DNA from: Sycobia sp. Sy_11
Lineage: Eukaryota > Arthropoda > Insecta > Hymenoptera > Epichrysomallidae
NCBI GenBank assembly: GCA_018907035.1
Contig: JACCIC010000034.1
Span: forward strand, 1,631,001 to 1,695,000
Reading direction: 5' to 3'
DNA length: 64,000 bases
In this document: piece by piece, positions 1 through 11,603 of the stretch
Layout of the letters: each line of letters begins with the position of its first letter
Position numbering within the stretch: position 1 is the stretch's first letter
The notes under the pieces: model-generated
The model's input: the letters and a program-made list of their open reading frames with translations, nothing else
Told to the model about the DNA's origin: nothing
The model's database searches: none
Program-made: the position numbers and the translations under genes

Positions 1-1461
1 TTACCGATCTAAAGAATAAATGCCTCAAAAACATGAATATTCTCAAATTCCTAAGAGGAACATGGTGGGGAGCTGACCCGGAAACACTGCTAACTCTGTA
101 CAAGACACGCACTAGGCTTTGCAACAGTACGCCGACTAACATTTTAATAGCAGAATCCAAACTTACCTATCTGTATGAGAGAAGCAAATATCTTTGTCTT
201 ACATACCTATCAAAAATATTATCGAACACTAGCTTACCGCTATACCAGACTCTACAAAGATATATTAACAAATGTAAAAATCCGAAGAAAAGAGAGAGAC
301 TTATTTGTAAATGCATACACGAACTTAAACCCTTTTTAAACACTCTTCACACGCAAGACCATTACAACTTGTATAAATACGATTATAACACGAGTTTCTT
401 AAATATAAAAATTAATACGCAACTAGGAATACAACTAAAAAACTCACCTAAAAATCAACGCAAAAAAGCAATCGCTATTTTTACCGACGGGAGTAAAATC
501 GCAAATGCGCCTTTAGTAGGCTCAGCCTGCGTAAGCACACAGATAAACTATATAAAAACTCGGTCTCTACATAAGAACGCGTCAATTTTCACTGCTGAAA
601 GCATAACTCTTAGTGACGCGCTCGACATTGCTATTCAAAATACAAATACAAACATACTAATTTTTTGTGACTCCCTTAGCGTTCTGCAAAAACTCGATTC
701 TAAAAAAATAAGTGTTAAAACCAATGCCTACATATACGATATCAAAGAGAAAATTAAAAAATTTGTAAATTTAAACAGGTACGATAACAAAATTGATTTT
801 ATTTGGATACCTTCACATATAGGGATAATCGGCAATGAAAAAGCTGACACTGAAGCAAAAGAGGCAACCAAACATCCCCCTGATAAGGTACTGCAATTGC
901 CGTTCTCGGACTTATGAAACATATTCAAAGAGGCATCTCAAACAAACTCTAGCTCTACGGCCCGCAAACTTGGACAAATCAAAGGACGCGAATACTTCCA
1001 ACACTATTATAATACTAAGGCTCAACCTTGGTTTCACAAAAGACAACTTAGTCGGGAGTATATAACTATAATCAACAGATGTCGAGCAAATCACTATCAT
1101 TTAGCTGCATCTCTGAAAAGAGTAAATGTAATTGACAATCCCTCATGCCCCTGTGGCGATGCTTACCAAGATCTGAACCATATTTTATTCCAATTCCCAT
1201 CGTACAACCACCAACGAGTAGTATTAATCAAAGAACTGGCGAGAGCGGGCATGTACTTACCCCTATGCACCACCTCGTTAATTTATAAAGCTAAGCCGTC
1301 ACTGTACAATATTATTGTTAAATTCTTCAAAGCTTGTAACTTAAAAATTTAATGTATTCACAACTTGTACTGCGATATCTCATGTATTTTTAGACAGAAT
1401 TGTATTTTTTAGCTAAATAACATCCGAATGGAAGTTAGAAAGCTTAAATAAAAAAAAAAAA
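1..1461 (+). mobile_element. 3' part of a non-LTR retrotransposon (RNase H-bearing, I/LOA-like)
   Basis: This is the 3' end of a LINE whose 5' part lies outside the window. It runs from the C-terminal reverse-transcriptase domain through RNase H and a Cys/His motif to a 3' untranslated region and a short A-run at about 1446-1461. The order (RT thumb, RNase H, CCHC-like motif, UTR, poly-A) is that of RNase H-containing LINE clades. The coding frame is nearly intact, so the copy is fairly young compared with the other LINE remnants here. Clade assignment is tentative because the endonuclease and RT core are missing. Confidence 0.85.
3..1352 (+). pseudogene. LINE ORF2 C-terminus: RT thumb, RNase H, Cys/His motif, one internal stop
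   Basis: One frame reads from the window edge to a stop at 1350-1352, broken only by TGA at 915-917. The first block (FLRGTWWGADPE, then STPTNILIAESK) matches the region after the LINE RT core. Between them about 30 residues expected in this family seem to be missing, which suggests an internal deletion near 105-130. RNase H follows at about 480-870, with the acidic residues in FTDGS, TAES, FCDS and NEKAD plus the WIPSHIG signature, so all four catalytic carboxylates are present. After the stop the frame continues with a Cys/His cluster (CRANHYH, then CPCGD and LNHILFQ) and ends ACNLKI. The product would prime and copy LINE RNA at chromosomal nicks. The TGA may be a CGA-to-TGA change. Confidence 0.85.
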
Positions 1462-2109
1462 TTATTTCTGTTTTAATATTTTTGTGTTTTTATCATTTTT
1501 AATGTAATTAATTTGATAAAGCTTGTGTCAATCGGACAAAAACATTGCAAAACATTTTTTTCTTTTAATAACATTTTTTGAAATAAAAATCTTAGACGAC
1601 AGAGACCACAAGTTTCACTTATTTACATTATTTTAAGAGAAAGTTAAAGAGTAAGTAACATAGTAAGTTTGAATTATTTACATTATAACTAAGAAGCTTT
1701 CACCAGTATCACCTCACGTTGAATGTTACTTTAACTACTATTTAAATCATGATAATCGAAAGAGCGGGAAATTTTACAGTCTAGCATGTACGCAGATCAT
1801 AGATCAAGGATGTTTTTGTAACTTTTTTCATAGATCCAAGCATGTTTTTATCATTTTGGAGAAGAATTTTACTCTAGTAACTTTTCACAACGAATACGAT
1901 GGTAACTTTGTCATTGTCCTTGATAGGCATATTAAGGTCAATTTTTTTTACATTTATCGTTACTTTATCTTTACTAAAATAAAATCTGCCCCCTTCGAGG
2001 TGCTTAATTCATGTGAACTCCCTCGCATCTTAAATTTGATATTTTAAATAGAATAACTATAATTTTATTTTAAGTGTTCAATTTATTTTTCATTTACCTC
2101 TTCATAGTG
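1462..2109. other. AT-rich sequence without recognised features
   Basis: AT-rich DNA downstream of the LINE tail. A 63-codon open frame at 1856-2047 has no recognisable motif, and I do not consider it a gene. Confidence 0.5.
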
Positions 2110-2845
2110 AGCTAATCAACAATAAAAAATATTAACGGAATTTAGAGGTTTTAAATCGGGTGACCTGGCTTACCATTCGATTTTGGACCTCCGTCCTATC
2201 CATTGATTAACGAATACCGTCTTTAATCGCGAATGTCACGACATACTATGCAAAAGCACAGACCTACTGAACCACTTATCTTCAAAGTTGTCTCTGGTTA
2301 TTTCTCTAATTGCTAGAACTATTTGATCATGAAGCATGACTTCATAGTTTGGAACATTTAAGTTTTCATCAATAAAAAATCGCCCTATAATTCTTTTGTT
2401 AAGTAGCCCAAGTCAAACATTTAATTTCTGTGGATACTGCGATTTATCTTCTCACATCCAGTGATGATTTTCCTCTATACAATGACTGCAATTATGTTTA
2501 TTCAAACTTTCGCCAAGTTCAAAAGTTTCTTTATCTGTAAAAACTATATTTGATGAAAGGTTAAGATGTTTATTTATACTTGCCATCAAATTTTTACAAA
2601 ACCAATCACCGATCGAAATCATCTTCGTTCAACTTGTGAACCAGTTTTACTTTAAATGAGGGAAATAACGCAATTTGTGGTACATCGTATTCAGAAGAGT
2701 TACTTATACTGCATCCTCTTGAGCAACTCTGTGGATGAAATTATGGTGCTTGTTAGTAAATGATAACAGAAGATCTATTGAATTTTCTGTATTTATTTCC
2801 GACTTACCTATTCTAGATAGGTCTCTAACGTGATCATTCTATTTT
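2110..2845 (-). pseudogene. Decayed Tc1/mariner-superfamily transposase (DDE_3 type, WIGRR family)
   Basis: Reading the minus strand from about 2845 down to 2110, with frame changes, gives a recognisable transposase of a type common in insect genomes. In order I see an N-terminal segment, then KLVHKLNEDDF, FCKNLMASI, NIVFTDKETF (first catalytic Asp region), NKHNCSH, NHHWM and EDKSQYPQKLNVWLGLL. These are followed by IIGRFFIDENL, HSRLKTVFVNQWIGRR, KIEW and RSPDLKPL (third catalytic region). Several in-frame stops and frameshifts break it, including a stop inside the second catalytic segment (MS*HSR). No terminal inverted repeats could be fixed, so only the coding remnant is marked. The product would have cut and pasted its own DNA. 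Confidence 0.8.
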
Positions 2846-5800
2846 TGTTCAATTCCTCAATGAACGAGCATTGTTATAATGCTTTTTTTTAAAAACTCAC
2901 ACTCGTATTTATGATCTGAATGTATGTTTGGATTTTAAATTATTCTCTTACCATTTTCAAACATAGGAGTTCCCATTTGAAAAAAATAATTGACTTTGAA
3001 ATGACTTACAAGGTCAAACTCAAGGTAAAATACAAGGTTGCCATTGGATTACTTGTTGAATTTTACAACAAAAGTGACCTCAATTATTTATAAACATATT
3101 TTAAGTTGAAAAATCTTTGGCTGTTAAGAAAGTAATTTAGAATACTAGATTATTTCATTACAATATAGAGATATATTTAGATTTATAATAGATAGTATTT
3201 AAACAAAAAAAAAGAGTCAATCTAAAGAACATGTCAGAAAGAAAGTGTCAGTAATTACAATAAGGATGGAACATAATTTAAAAATAAATATAAAATACAA
3301 TATAGATCTAATAATTATATAATAATATCATAAGAAGGTGGTTATGTATACAAATGAAAGTGGAATGAAACGAAGTGGAATTTTATATTGAATAATATTA
3401 CGATTATGAGCACTATGCATAACTCAGATAATAAAAGTAATAATAATATAACGAAGGATATAATATTGTCGACCATTAAATAGTTAAATTAATTTAACGT
3501 AATTATTTTTTATCTCAGTACAGCTAAAGTAAGATTTATACGAAGCATCCAGAAGTGAAGAAACAGTATTTTTCAATAATATAAAGGGATGTTCAGAAAT
3601 GCATCGAATTTGGGGTAACTGGATGAGACAAGTGAGGAAAAATAATTAAAAAAAGAACGGAGTGTTTGTGTATGATAAATGCGAAGGTGAATAATTGGTG
3701 GATCAGATGCTCAGAATAAATAAAATAGATGCAGGAGGTAATAGGGAGTATCTATAACGAAAATGCCAAAGATTAGTATACTAGTCATGTGTAGAAGCAA
3801 TGGACAACTGTACTTATATCAAGTGCTAACATATGTTCTGAATTGTTGAGATTTTTAAAAATCGAATGCACATCAGCTATTAGTAGTAAAGTATTACAGT
3901 TTTTTGAAGCAAATCTTATCGATATTTCTGATTGCCATGCAATCAGAAATAATAGTCTTAGTTAGGCCAAACAAGACTTCCTATAAGCTTTTCTCTAAAA
4001 GCGAATACAAGTGAATAACAACAATGAAGTAATGAATATAAACTATCATAGCCTTTGCAAATTATATAAAGAATATCCTTTCTAAATTCAAGTAGAAGTG
4101 GGCCGAAAGCCTAAGTTTTTTTTAATTGCTTCAAAATGTAGAGGGACCTAATTTTAATACTGAATAAATTAATTGTGGAGAAATATAATTTACTATCCAG
4201 TAAAATTGTTTCAGTTCTGTTAGCATTAAATAGTAGTCCTTTTTCAATTTCCCAATTGGAACTTCAGTAATATCAATGTTTATTATTTAAAACTTCGAAC
4301 ATATCATCCGACTTCAATTGTTCATCAGTTTAATTTGAGGTAAAACCTTCAGAATGAAAAGTTATATGTCTGCGAATTGTTAAATAACCTGCAGTTAATA
4401 AAAGTATAAGAGCAGCACATTGATAAACTTATGGAATAACAGGTGATATAGTCAATACCTTTCGAACAATCGAAACGGATAAGATGTCTCAAACATTGTG
4501 ACAAAGGTGACTTCCGAAAGAAAAAAGGCGAAACAGTTAAGAATGGTTTTTATAAAATAAAACAATAAAATCGGGTTTATTATAAATAAAATATACATTT
4601 CTGTATTCACGCGTATCGAATGTACCATATTGTGACTGACCCGCAGTTCATATATATAATTTAAATTTTTTCACTATTCTCCTCACCTGAGTCCCTGATA
4701 TGTGCAATCAAATCGCCAACTTTGAGACTGCGTAGAGATATATTTGGTCGCTTTTCGTGTTTATTGTCTTTTATGTCTTTTTCTATTTTGTTCTTTTAGT
4801 GATTACCGTCTCCGTTAATACCAGCCTTTCGTTTAGACTAATCATTTTTCTACGGTTTTTCTTTCTTGGTCTGTCGGAACAACGTCACCTTTTTCAGGTC
4901 ATGCTTTCCAACTGCAATACATTCGTGTATTTCGTTTATTATCTAACTCACGTTTGTTTCTATACTGGTTTTTTCCGTCATTTTATACAGGATGCTGCTT
5001 ATTTGGAGAAATTGCTCTTGTAACTTACATTGTATTTAATTTGTACTGCGCTTCCATATTTTTTCACTTATACCTGTAGCATTGATTGTCATACTAGCTA
5101 GTTCTACTGAGACCAGTCTCTACTGAGACGGTTCCAGGTAAAATTCTAGAAACTGACTACAATTTCTTTACCATCATATTTGTAATAAAAAATTATGTAT
5201 GAATTGTAATATACGTGGTATTCAGGAGGTTCACTGATTTTGGATTACTGTTTTTCGTCCTAAATCCCGTATTATGACGATGGCGTCTGAAAATTGTCTG
5301 AAGCACCTTCCCATGTTAAATGAACTAAGTTAACCCTTACTTCTGACATCGATGGAGTATCATCTTTTTTTACTATGGCAAGCTCAAGACGGGCACATAT
5401 ATATGAAATGATCTTTTCTCAGCCGACCCCATCAACTAACCATTTAGCTCTGCATCTGTAAGTTTTAACCGCAAATCAACTGGTTTCATTTACACATGAG
5501 AAGTGTCCGTTTATTGGGCTTTTTCATCATTCATAACCCGTTTGGAAAGTACCTGTATATATAGTCTCCATCTCCATCATTCATAGGATACGTCCGTTCA
5601 TACGATTCCCGATAGTTACACTCTCCAGCCTGCCTATGGCGAAACTCTCAGAGTCTAAATATGTGAACAATAAGTGTTTGTATGAAGGAGCAACTGCAAT
5701 TATTTCTGCTGAAATTCTTGTACGCGAGCACTTATTTTTCTCTTTTGTTAGTAGTTATTTTTCAACTCGCCACAAGCCGTCATCCCCTTAACCACAACTC

Positions 5801-5875
5801 GAGAATCTCGTATAGTAACTGAACGCAAAGCTCCAATGTTCGGTTCTCACAGTTGACAGAGAAACCAAAACTAAT

Positions 5876-5878
<3 letters not shown>
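2846..5878. other. AT-rich non-coding stretch
   Basis: I recognise no gene here. A small perfect hairpin (11-bp arms, 5-nt loop) lies at 3923-3950. Direct repeats of TACTGAGAC occur near 5107-5130. The 88-codon frame at 4757-5023 is only a Phe/Val/Leu-rich translation of T-rich DNA. Confidence 0.5.

Positions 5879-5926
<48 letters not shown>
5879..5926. repeat. (AG)n microsatellite
   Basis: Uninterrupted AG dinucleotides for 48 bp. The Ser/Leu open frame on the other strand is an artefact of this repeat. Confidence 0.95.
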
Positions 5927-5931
<5 letters not shown>

Positions 5932-8453
5932 AGGGCCAGTGAAGATCGATAAAATTCACCGTTTGAACGGTTGTTATTATAAGTATGGAAAAAAGGGAAG
6001 AAGAAATGCATGCGCACATCTGGCAGAACTGTGTGACTCACTGACCTCTCTGATTTATGGTTCTTCTCTTCCGTGTCACAAAAGGGTCATCGTATGCCCG
6101 ATGGCTCACCTGTCGTAAACATCCCTCCCCCTTACCTATGGTACCGAGCGCTCGTTGCTTACGAGAGAGATCGGAGAAGCATTATTGGCTTAGCATTTCG
6201 AGTGTTCAGATCTTACTTCCTTTCTTTGATTATTTTTCATTTTTAAATTCTATAAATTCGTGTTTTCATATGTGTGTGATTTGGTGTATAGCGCGAGCAA
6301 GTTTGTGAGTGACTCGACTAATTTTAATTAAACTAACGTACGATTCAGCGTCGGCTGTCAATTCGCGGCCAAGGTACTGAGGCCTTGGTGAGATCAGCCC
6401 CTGTGCTTGATTCATAGGATCTTCCCAAGTGGCGTCTTCGACCACTAGCTGCCGTTGACAGCAAGGGGTGTCTCCGTGCCCAAGACGTTGGGGCTGTCAG
6501 GTAGCCGAAAAAGCACTACGGAAGAATCCTCACCTCCTTGTATTTTTGTAACCATTTGTATAAACTTCCGCTCTTATTGTCTGTTCGATTGAAAAAATAT
6601 TATTTTACTTATTAAACTTTGTCTTTGTAATTCTATAGTTAACGGCTATTTCATCCACTCACCGAGTAGATATGTTTATGCCTTTATTATAATAAATGAA
6701 AAATTCTCTAATTAAATTATTGTTAAATTATTTATCTTTTCCCTCACGATTATACATTCCTAACATTTACTTGTATTCTTTGTTGTAATAAAAGAAAGTA
6801 TATAAAAATCCACATTATTATTATTATTGTCGCTATCGTTATTGTTGTCATTGAGATTGTCGTCGTCGCTGTTGTCTTTATTTTTATTATGGTTTCGTCG
6901 TCGTGCTCATCATCCTAGTCTTGATAAGATGAGCTAGAAAGTTTTTAACAGGGGATAATACGTACATCAAAATATCCTGAAACTTCCGCGCTGAAAACTC
7001 GAACAAATAACGATATATAATTCGGAGTTTTTGAATAACGATGAATCCAATACAGAACTTCCAGTAACCTCTTTTTCTAAATTAAGCCATTGACTTCAAT
7101 ACAAAGTGGATTAAAATACATACTTTTAATGTCTGACTTATAGTCTGCTCTTAATTTATATACTTAATAATATATAGTAGCAAATGTGACTACAGTAAAA
7201 CCAGATGTTATGGCATAGAACAATGTTATTGAAAATGTCAATATCCCTATTATCCATATCAGTATACTTCATACAATTATATACAGTAACTGATTTCGAA
7301 ATCGACCTGGTGAGTTAATACCTGTTATCTTTCAAAGCATTGATCATGTAGTTATTTTTTAAATATTGAAATTTTTCTATAACGCGACCTCAAAGATAGT
7401 TTTTCTTGGAAAATTATGCTTAAAATATTTTTCTGTTGATTATTGATCTCAATTTATTGTATCGTGTGTTCTTTATGGTCAGAAAGATTTGATTAATATA
7501 TACAATAATTTGAAGTAATTATATAGTGTATTCTTAATTACACAATTTTCTTTTCAATAAATTCCTTTTAAAATTGTTGTACAGTATAAATTAAACGATA
7601 GTTTTGTACTAAAGAATTGAAGAGATATGATATTTGTTTAAATTATTTAAAAATTAATTTTTGTAGAGTAAGATAAATACAGAATATAGATTACTATTTT
7701 TAAAAAAAATTATAATATATTATGTAAAATGCATTTGTAAAGATAAATTATTATTAGGAAAAAAGAAAATTCAAACTTGCCTAGCTGTTACCATTGTAAA
7801 AGGTCTTTTTTGGGAATGACAGCAAGTAGCTAGTAGTGTCACAAGTTTGAGAATCGATGATCCATGTCGCGGTGACTATACCATTTATTTCTATCCTTGG
7901 ATTTCGAAATTTCAAATCATGGAACAGAATATTAAACGTTGTTCTATCGATATTTTTTCAAAGTAACTGTACATTTCCGAACTAAAAAATCATATTCCAC
8001 TGAAATATTTGGCTAAAAATTTGTTTTATATTTAAAATCATGTATGTCATATGCAAAATGTTCAAAAACACATTTTCTCCAATATACAGAATACTCTAGT
8101 AATTTAATAAGCAATACTAAATATGAAAAGAATAATTTCTACTTATCTGTCATTATTATTTATTAGTTTGTCAAAAACATGAAAATACTAGTTTCTACTT
8201 ATTATACGCTAATAATGTATTCATTATATCAGAAATGTAAGGACTCATATGCTTGATTTTAATTAATGATTTATATTATTCACTACTATATTCAAATTGT
8301 TATTTTAACTCATAATAATGCAAAAGTAGTTTCGTAGTCGGGCGTAGTTACTCGTTACATTTAGAGCTGGAGAAACAAGTCCGCAGCACTCACTGGGTCA
8401 CTGGTGCCAGCGTCGATGTTTTTATGGCCTCTAACAAGGATGTACCTTTTTAC

Positions 8454-8458
<5 letters not shown>
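5927..8458. other. Unassigned AT-rich sequence (with the 6345-6535 islet)
   Basis: Apart from the islet at 6345-6535 and a stretch with trinucleotide bias (ATT, GTC and GTT triplets) at about 6811-6915, I see no gene, RNA gene or recognisable transposon. Confidence 0.45.
6345..6535. other. GC-richer islet with inverted repeats, possible structured RNA
   Basis: About 190 bp with clearly higher GC than its AT-rich surroundings. It contains GGCCAAGG facing GGCCTTGG (6367-6388) and GGCTGTCA (6353-6360) facing TGACAGC (6456-6462), then GGGGCTGTCAGG near 6490. Nothing in it reads as protein. It may be a structured non-coding RNA or a piece of an unrecognised repeat; neither is shown. Confidence 0.25.

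Positions 8459-8511
<53 letters not shown>
8459..8511. repeat. (TC)n microsatellite
   Basis: About 53 bp of TC dinucleotides. Overlapping Ser/Leu and Glu/Arg open frames on the two strands are repeat artefacts. Confidence 0.95.
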
Positions 8512-8516
<5 letters not shown>

Positions 8517-10542
8517 CCTTCCTCTCTCATCCCCGGCCCTCGTCAACACTCTCTCCTCTCGTTATATTTAAATTTCATTACGACTTCTCTGCAGGAAAAG
8601 CTTCTAGATATAGTTGGTCAGTCCACCGGGCTTTGCATATCATTTTTGGGAAATTCACACAACTTCTTAACAAGTCTCACACTAACAATCGGGATCTATA
8701 AATTCGGACACGTAAGTATTTAATAATGTTACTACATCACGAACATGATATTTTAATTTTCTAAATTTTCGCATGATGATTCGATTTCACACGTTTAAAA
8801 CAACATTTTTTTCTCTTAATTAAATCTTTTCTCTCATCATAGGACAATTTGTTCCGCTTATTCGAACTACGTTTAAGTGATTATTACCGCAAAGAATAAA
8901 CCTTATTTGCTTTCACTCTTCCGAAAATAATAGGCATACCCTCGACTATTCTGTCAGTAATGTAGCCTTATCCTTACCCTTGTCCTTATTTTTTCTTTGT
9001 GCAGAGACTTTATTCATTGTGTCTTAGTTTCTCACGTCTTCTTTCAGGAAATAGAGAAGTCGAGTTAGACGGTGTGGAATTTTGCTTTCATCTGTGGACG
9101 CTCTGTCTCCTTCCAAACTGAGCAACGGCTATTGCCACGGTCTTAGAATCTCTTTTAGCAGCAAGTACTTGACGAGCAAATATAGCATAGTAGCGCAATT
9201 ATTTGTTATTATACCAAGCGTCTTTCGGACTCGAATAAATGCTAATATTTTCTCGTATACCGTCGACATATTTACATTTTTCCTTTATCTTCCGCGTTTT
9301 GTAGAACAGGTGAAAGAATCTCACGTATATATTATTGTATAAGTAAATCGTTACGGCCAAAGCAATTTCTAAAACTTTATTATTTGCTTTTCCTTCTTCT
9401 ATCATTTGTTTGCAATATTCTATTTATCTTCGTTAGATACGGCATTGTCTTCGTAAAATTTTTCGAAAATGGAAACAAAATTGTAACTATGTTATACCCA
9501 TACTGACACTATATTTCACGACATTCAAAATTACAGCTTAAAAGATTTTTCTCTTTTACATACTTACAACAATATAGTAAATACAAAAACAATGCGTACC
9601 ATATCAAAGACGAGGAAAACAATAACTCAAACGCTCTTACCGCGCTATTTTATAGACTCTTCGCTGCCCTCAAAAAGGAATCAATTTCAACCGATAAGCA
9701 CCGTTCGCACCGATCGTACCCCAAACTCTTCGCACAGCCAAACGAACGAAAAGCCCGACGTGGCCAACCGTACGTCCCTTAATTTTGAAATTCTCGATAT
9801 TTGTCGAAAGCTAGAATACGACCTATTTCAAAATAAGTCCGTAAAAAGGCTTTGTTTTAAATAAAATATCTGAATTTTCCGTCACTGTTCGGATCACTGC
9901 TTTTAGGAAGCATAAACATTTGACCGGCCAATAGAAAGTATTCAGCCACCTATTGTTGAAATCGTATACAAGCTATTTTACAGAAAAATTTTCGGATTTT
10001 CCATCGCGGTACGGTTCAAGTTCTTACCTTATTTGTACACGTAATTTGGTCTATAACAAGAGTCTGCTCGAGATTTTTAGGCGCGTTTTTCATCGACTTG
10101 TACTTTTATAGTCGCTTTGCAATGTAGAACTTTTATTAAATTTAAGCATTTCAAAATCTCTCTTTTTTATCTGCTGTTCGTTCACTTGCACGTCCGCACT
10201 CACCTCATAAATTGTACCGCTGGCGTCACGCACCCCTAACGAGAAAACGGGTGCTATTTTGGGGAGTTCCCGCGTTTACTAGTGGTGTCGGAGAATACGT
10301 GCCTGACCTACAAAGCGTGCCTCTACGATGAGAGGTATTCTGAGGAATCTCCCGTCGCTGTGTCAGGTGTACTATCGCGAGGGCCTAGCCTTCGCGTAGT
10401 CCGCGGCCTATTTTAGGGCCCTGACGCCCCTCTCCTCTCCAAAAGGGCATATTCGAAAGTTTTCCCCTCCAGAAACCAGATACGTTGTTCCTTTCATCAA
10501 CCTTGATCCCCCTCGCTTCCTACACGCGTGGCGGCGTCAATT
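8512..10542. other. Unassigned sequence; the last part may be a 5' LTR
   Basis: No gene was recognised. GC content rises after about 10160, and the last few hundred bases run directly into a primer-binding-site-like sequence at 10543. Part of 9880-10542 may therefore be the 5' LTR of the Gypsy wreck that follows. I could not find a matching second LTR in the window, so no LTR borders are given. The 90-codon frame at 9592-9864 has no recognisable domain. Confidence 0.35.
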
Positions 10543-10560
10543 TGGCACCTAACGTGGGGC
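10543..10560 (+). other. Candidate primer binding site of an LTR retrotransposon
   Basis: The 18-mer TGGCACCTAACGTGGGGC starts with TGG, the complement of a tRNA 3' CCA. It resembles the TGGCGCC(C/T)AACGTGGGGC type seen after the 5' LTR of insect LTR elements. Gag-like and then RT-like coding sequence follows on the same strand, as expected. Confidence 0.55.
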
Positions 10561-11603
10561 ACTCTGCTAAAACGTAGAGCCGACTGGACTCGGAGAAGTC
10601 CGAGGATACCACGCACCCTCCAGAATAGAGAGCTGAACGACATGCCTCCGGAGAACAGGACGCGATCGCATAGGATTCCTGACGGACTTTCTTAGCCAGT
10701 GGCGTCGAAAATAACAGCAGCAAATGGAGTAACAACATTAGTAACCTTCGGAGCAGTAGAAACAGGAAATGCTGGAGAAGCAATAGCGCTAGCTACAAAA
10801 GCAGTGACAGCACCAGCTTAGAGAGCATCAACAGTAAATTCAAGTGTAGCAGCAGCACCTTCATGAGTAGCGATCGATTTTAGAGCAGCTCCAACAATAG
10901 ATCGAGCAACAACAGCAGCAAATTCATCAACAACGACTATCCAACCGATAGACCCTGGCTCCACTGGGCATAAGATGGGGCCATCTGCCCCCTCGTTTGA
11001 ATTCTTGCAAGAACTTCTGCACGCGCTGATTCCGCGTTTTAATGAATTGCCAGAATTTTCGGGTCGGGACTACGAGTCACCGAACGCATTTTTGTATGAA
11101 TAGAGGATACTTTCTCCGCAAACGGTACCGAAACACAGACCCGAGTTCGGTTAGGTCTGAATTGGGGTAAATTTAGCGAGTTACTTCGAAGCAAATACGA
11201 CTCGAAAGATGTGCGTATAAAGCTAGCGTATTAAGCTATATGGGCAGCTATAGAGTGAAAAAGAAGCAGTGGTCTGTTTCTCGAACAGCGCACTTGCTGG
11301 CCCTACGCATCATGCCGGAGGCCTGGTAGGCAATCCTCTGGAATCGGTGCGAGAATATCTTCGAAAGATTCTGCACATCACCATCGCCAGAACCGTGTAA
11401 AAGCTCATCACCCTCGTAGTCCAGATCGAGGCAATGCGTGAGATGCTCGCGAACGAAATAATAAAGCCATCCACCTCTCCGTACAGCTCTCCAGTTGTTC
11501 TGACAAAGAAGAAGAATGGCAAGTTCCATTTCTCCGTGTATTATCGGCGACTAGACGCTATCAGCCGGGACACCGCACAAAACCTCTCGAGTATCGAATC
11601 TCT
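10561..11603 (+). pseudogene. Gypsy-type LTR retrotransposon wreck: gag remnant fused to the start of RT
   Basis: Three pieces lie in the order of a Gypsy element. At 10705-10960 is a Ser/Asn-rich open stretch encoded by AGC/ACA-rich triplets. At about 11020-11240 is a gag-like piece around LPEFSGRDYESP, with several stops. At 11434-11603 is the N-terminal RT block: MLANEIIKPSTSPYSSP, VVLTKKKNGKFHF, VYYRRLDAISRD and SIESL, matching the usual Gypsy motifs (I.PS.SP.SSPVVLV.KKDG..R.C.DYR.LN). Most of gag, the protease, the RT catalytic YxDD region, RNase H and integrase are absent. The sequence stops abruptly at about 11603, where an opposite-strand transposase begins. The element is non-functional. 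Confidence 0.75.

Noticed and set aside
4757..5023. 88-codon hydrophobic frame that might be a membrane protein
   Set aside because: The sequence is T-rich with no family match, and Phe/Val/Leu codons are expected from composition.
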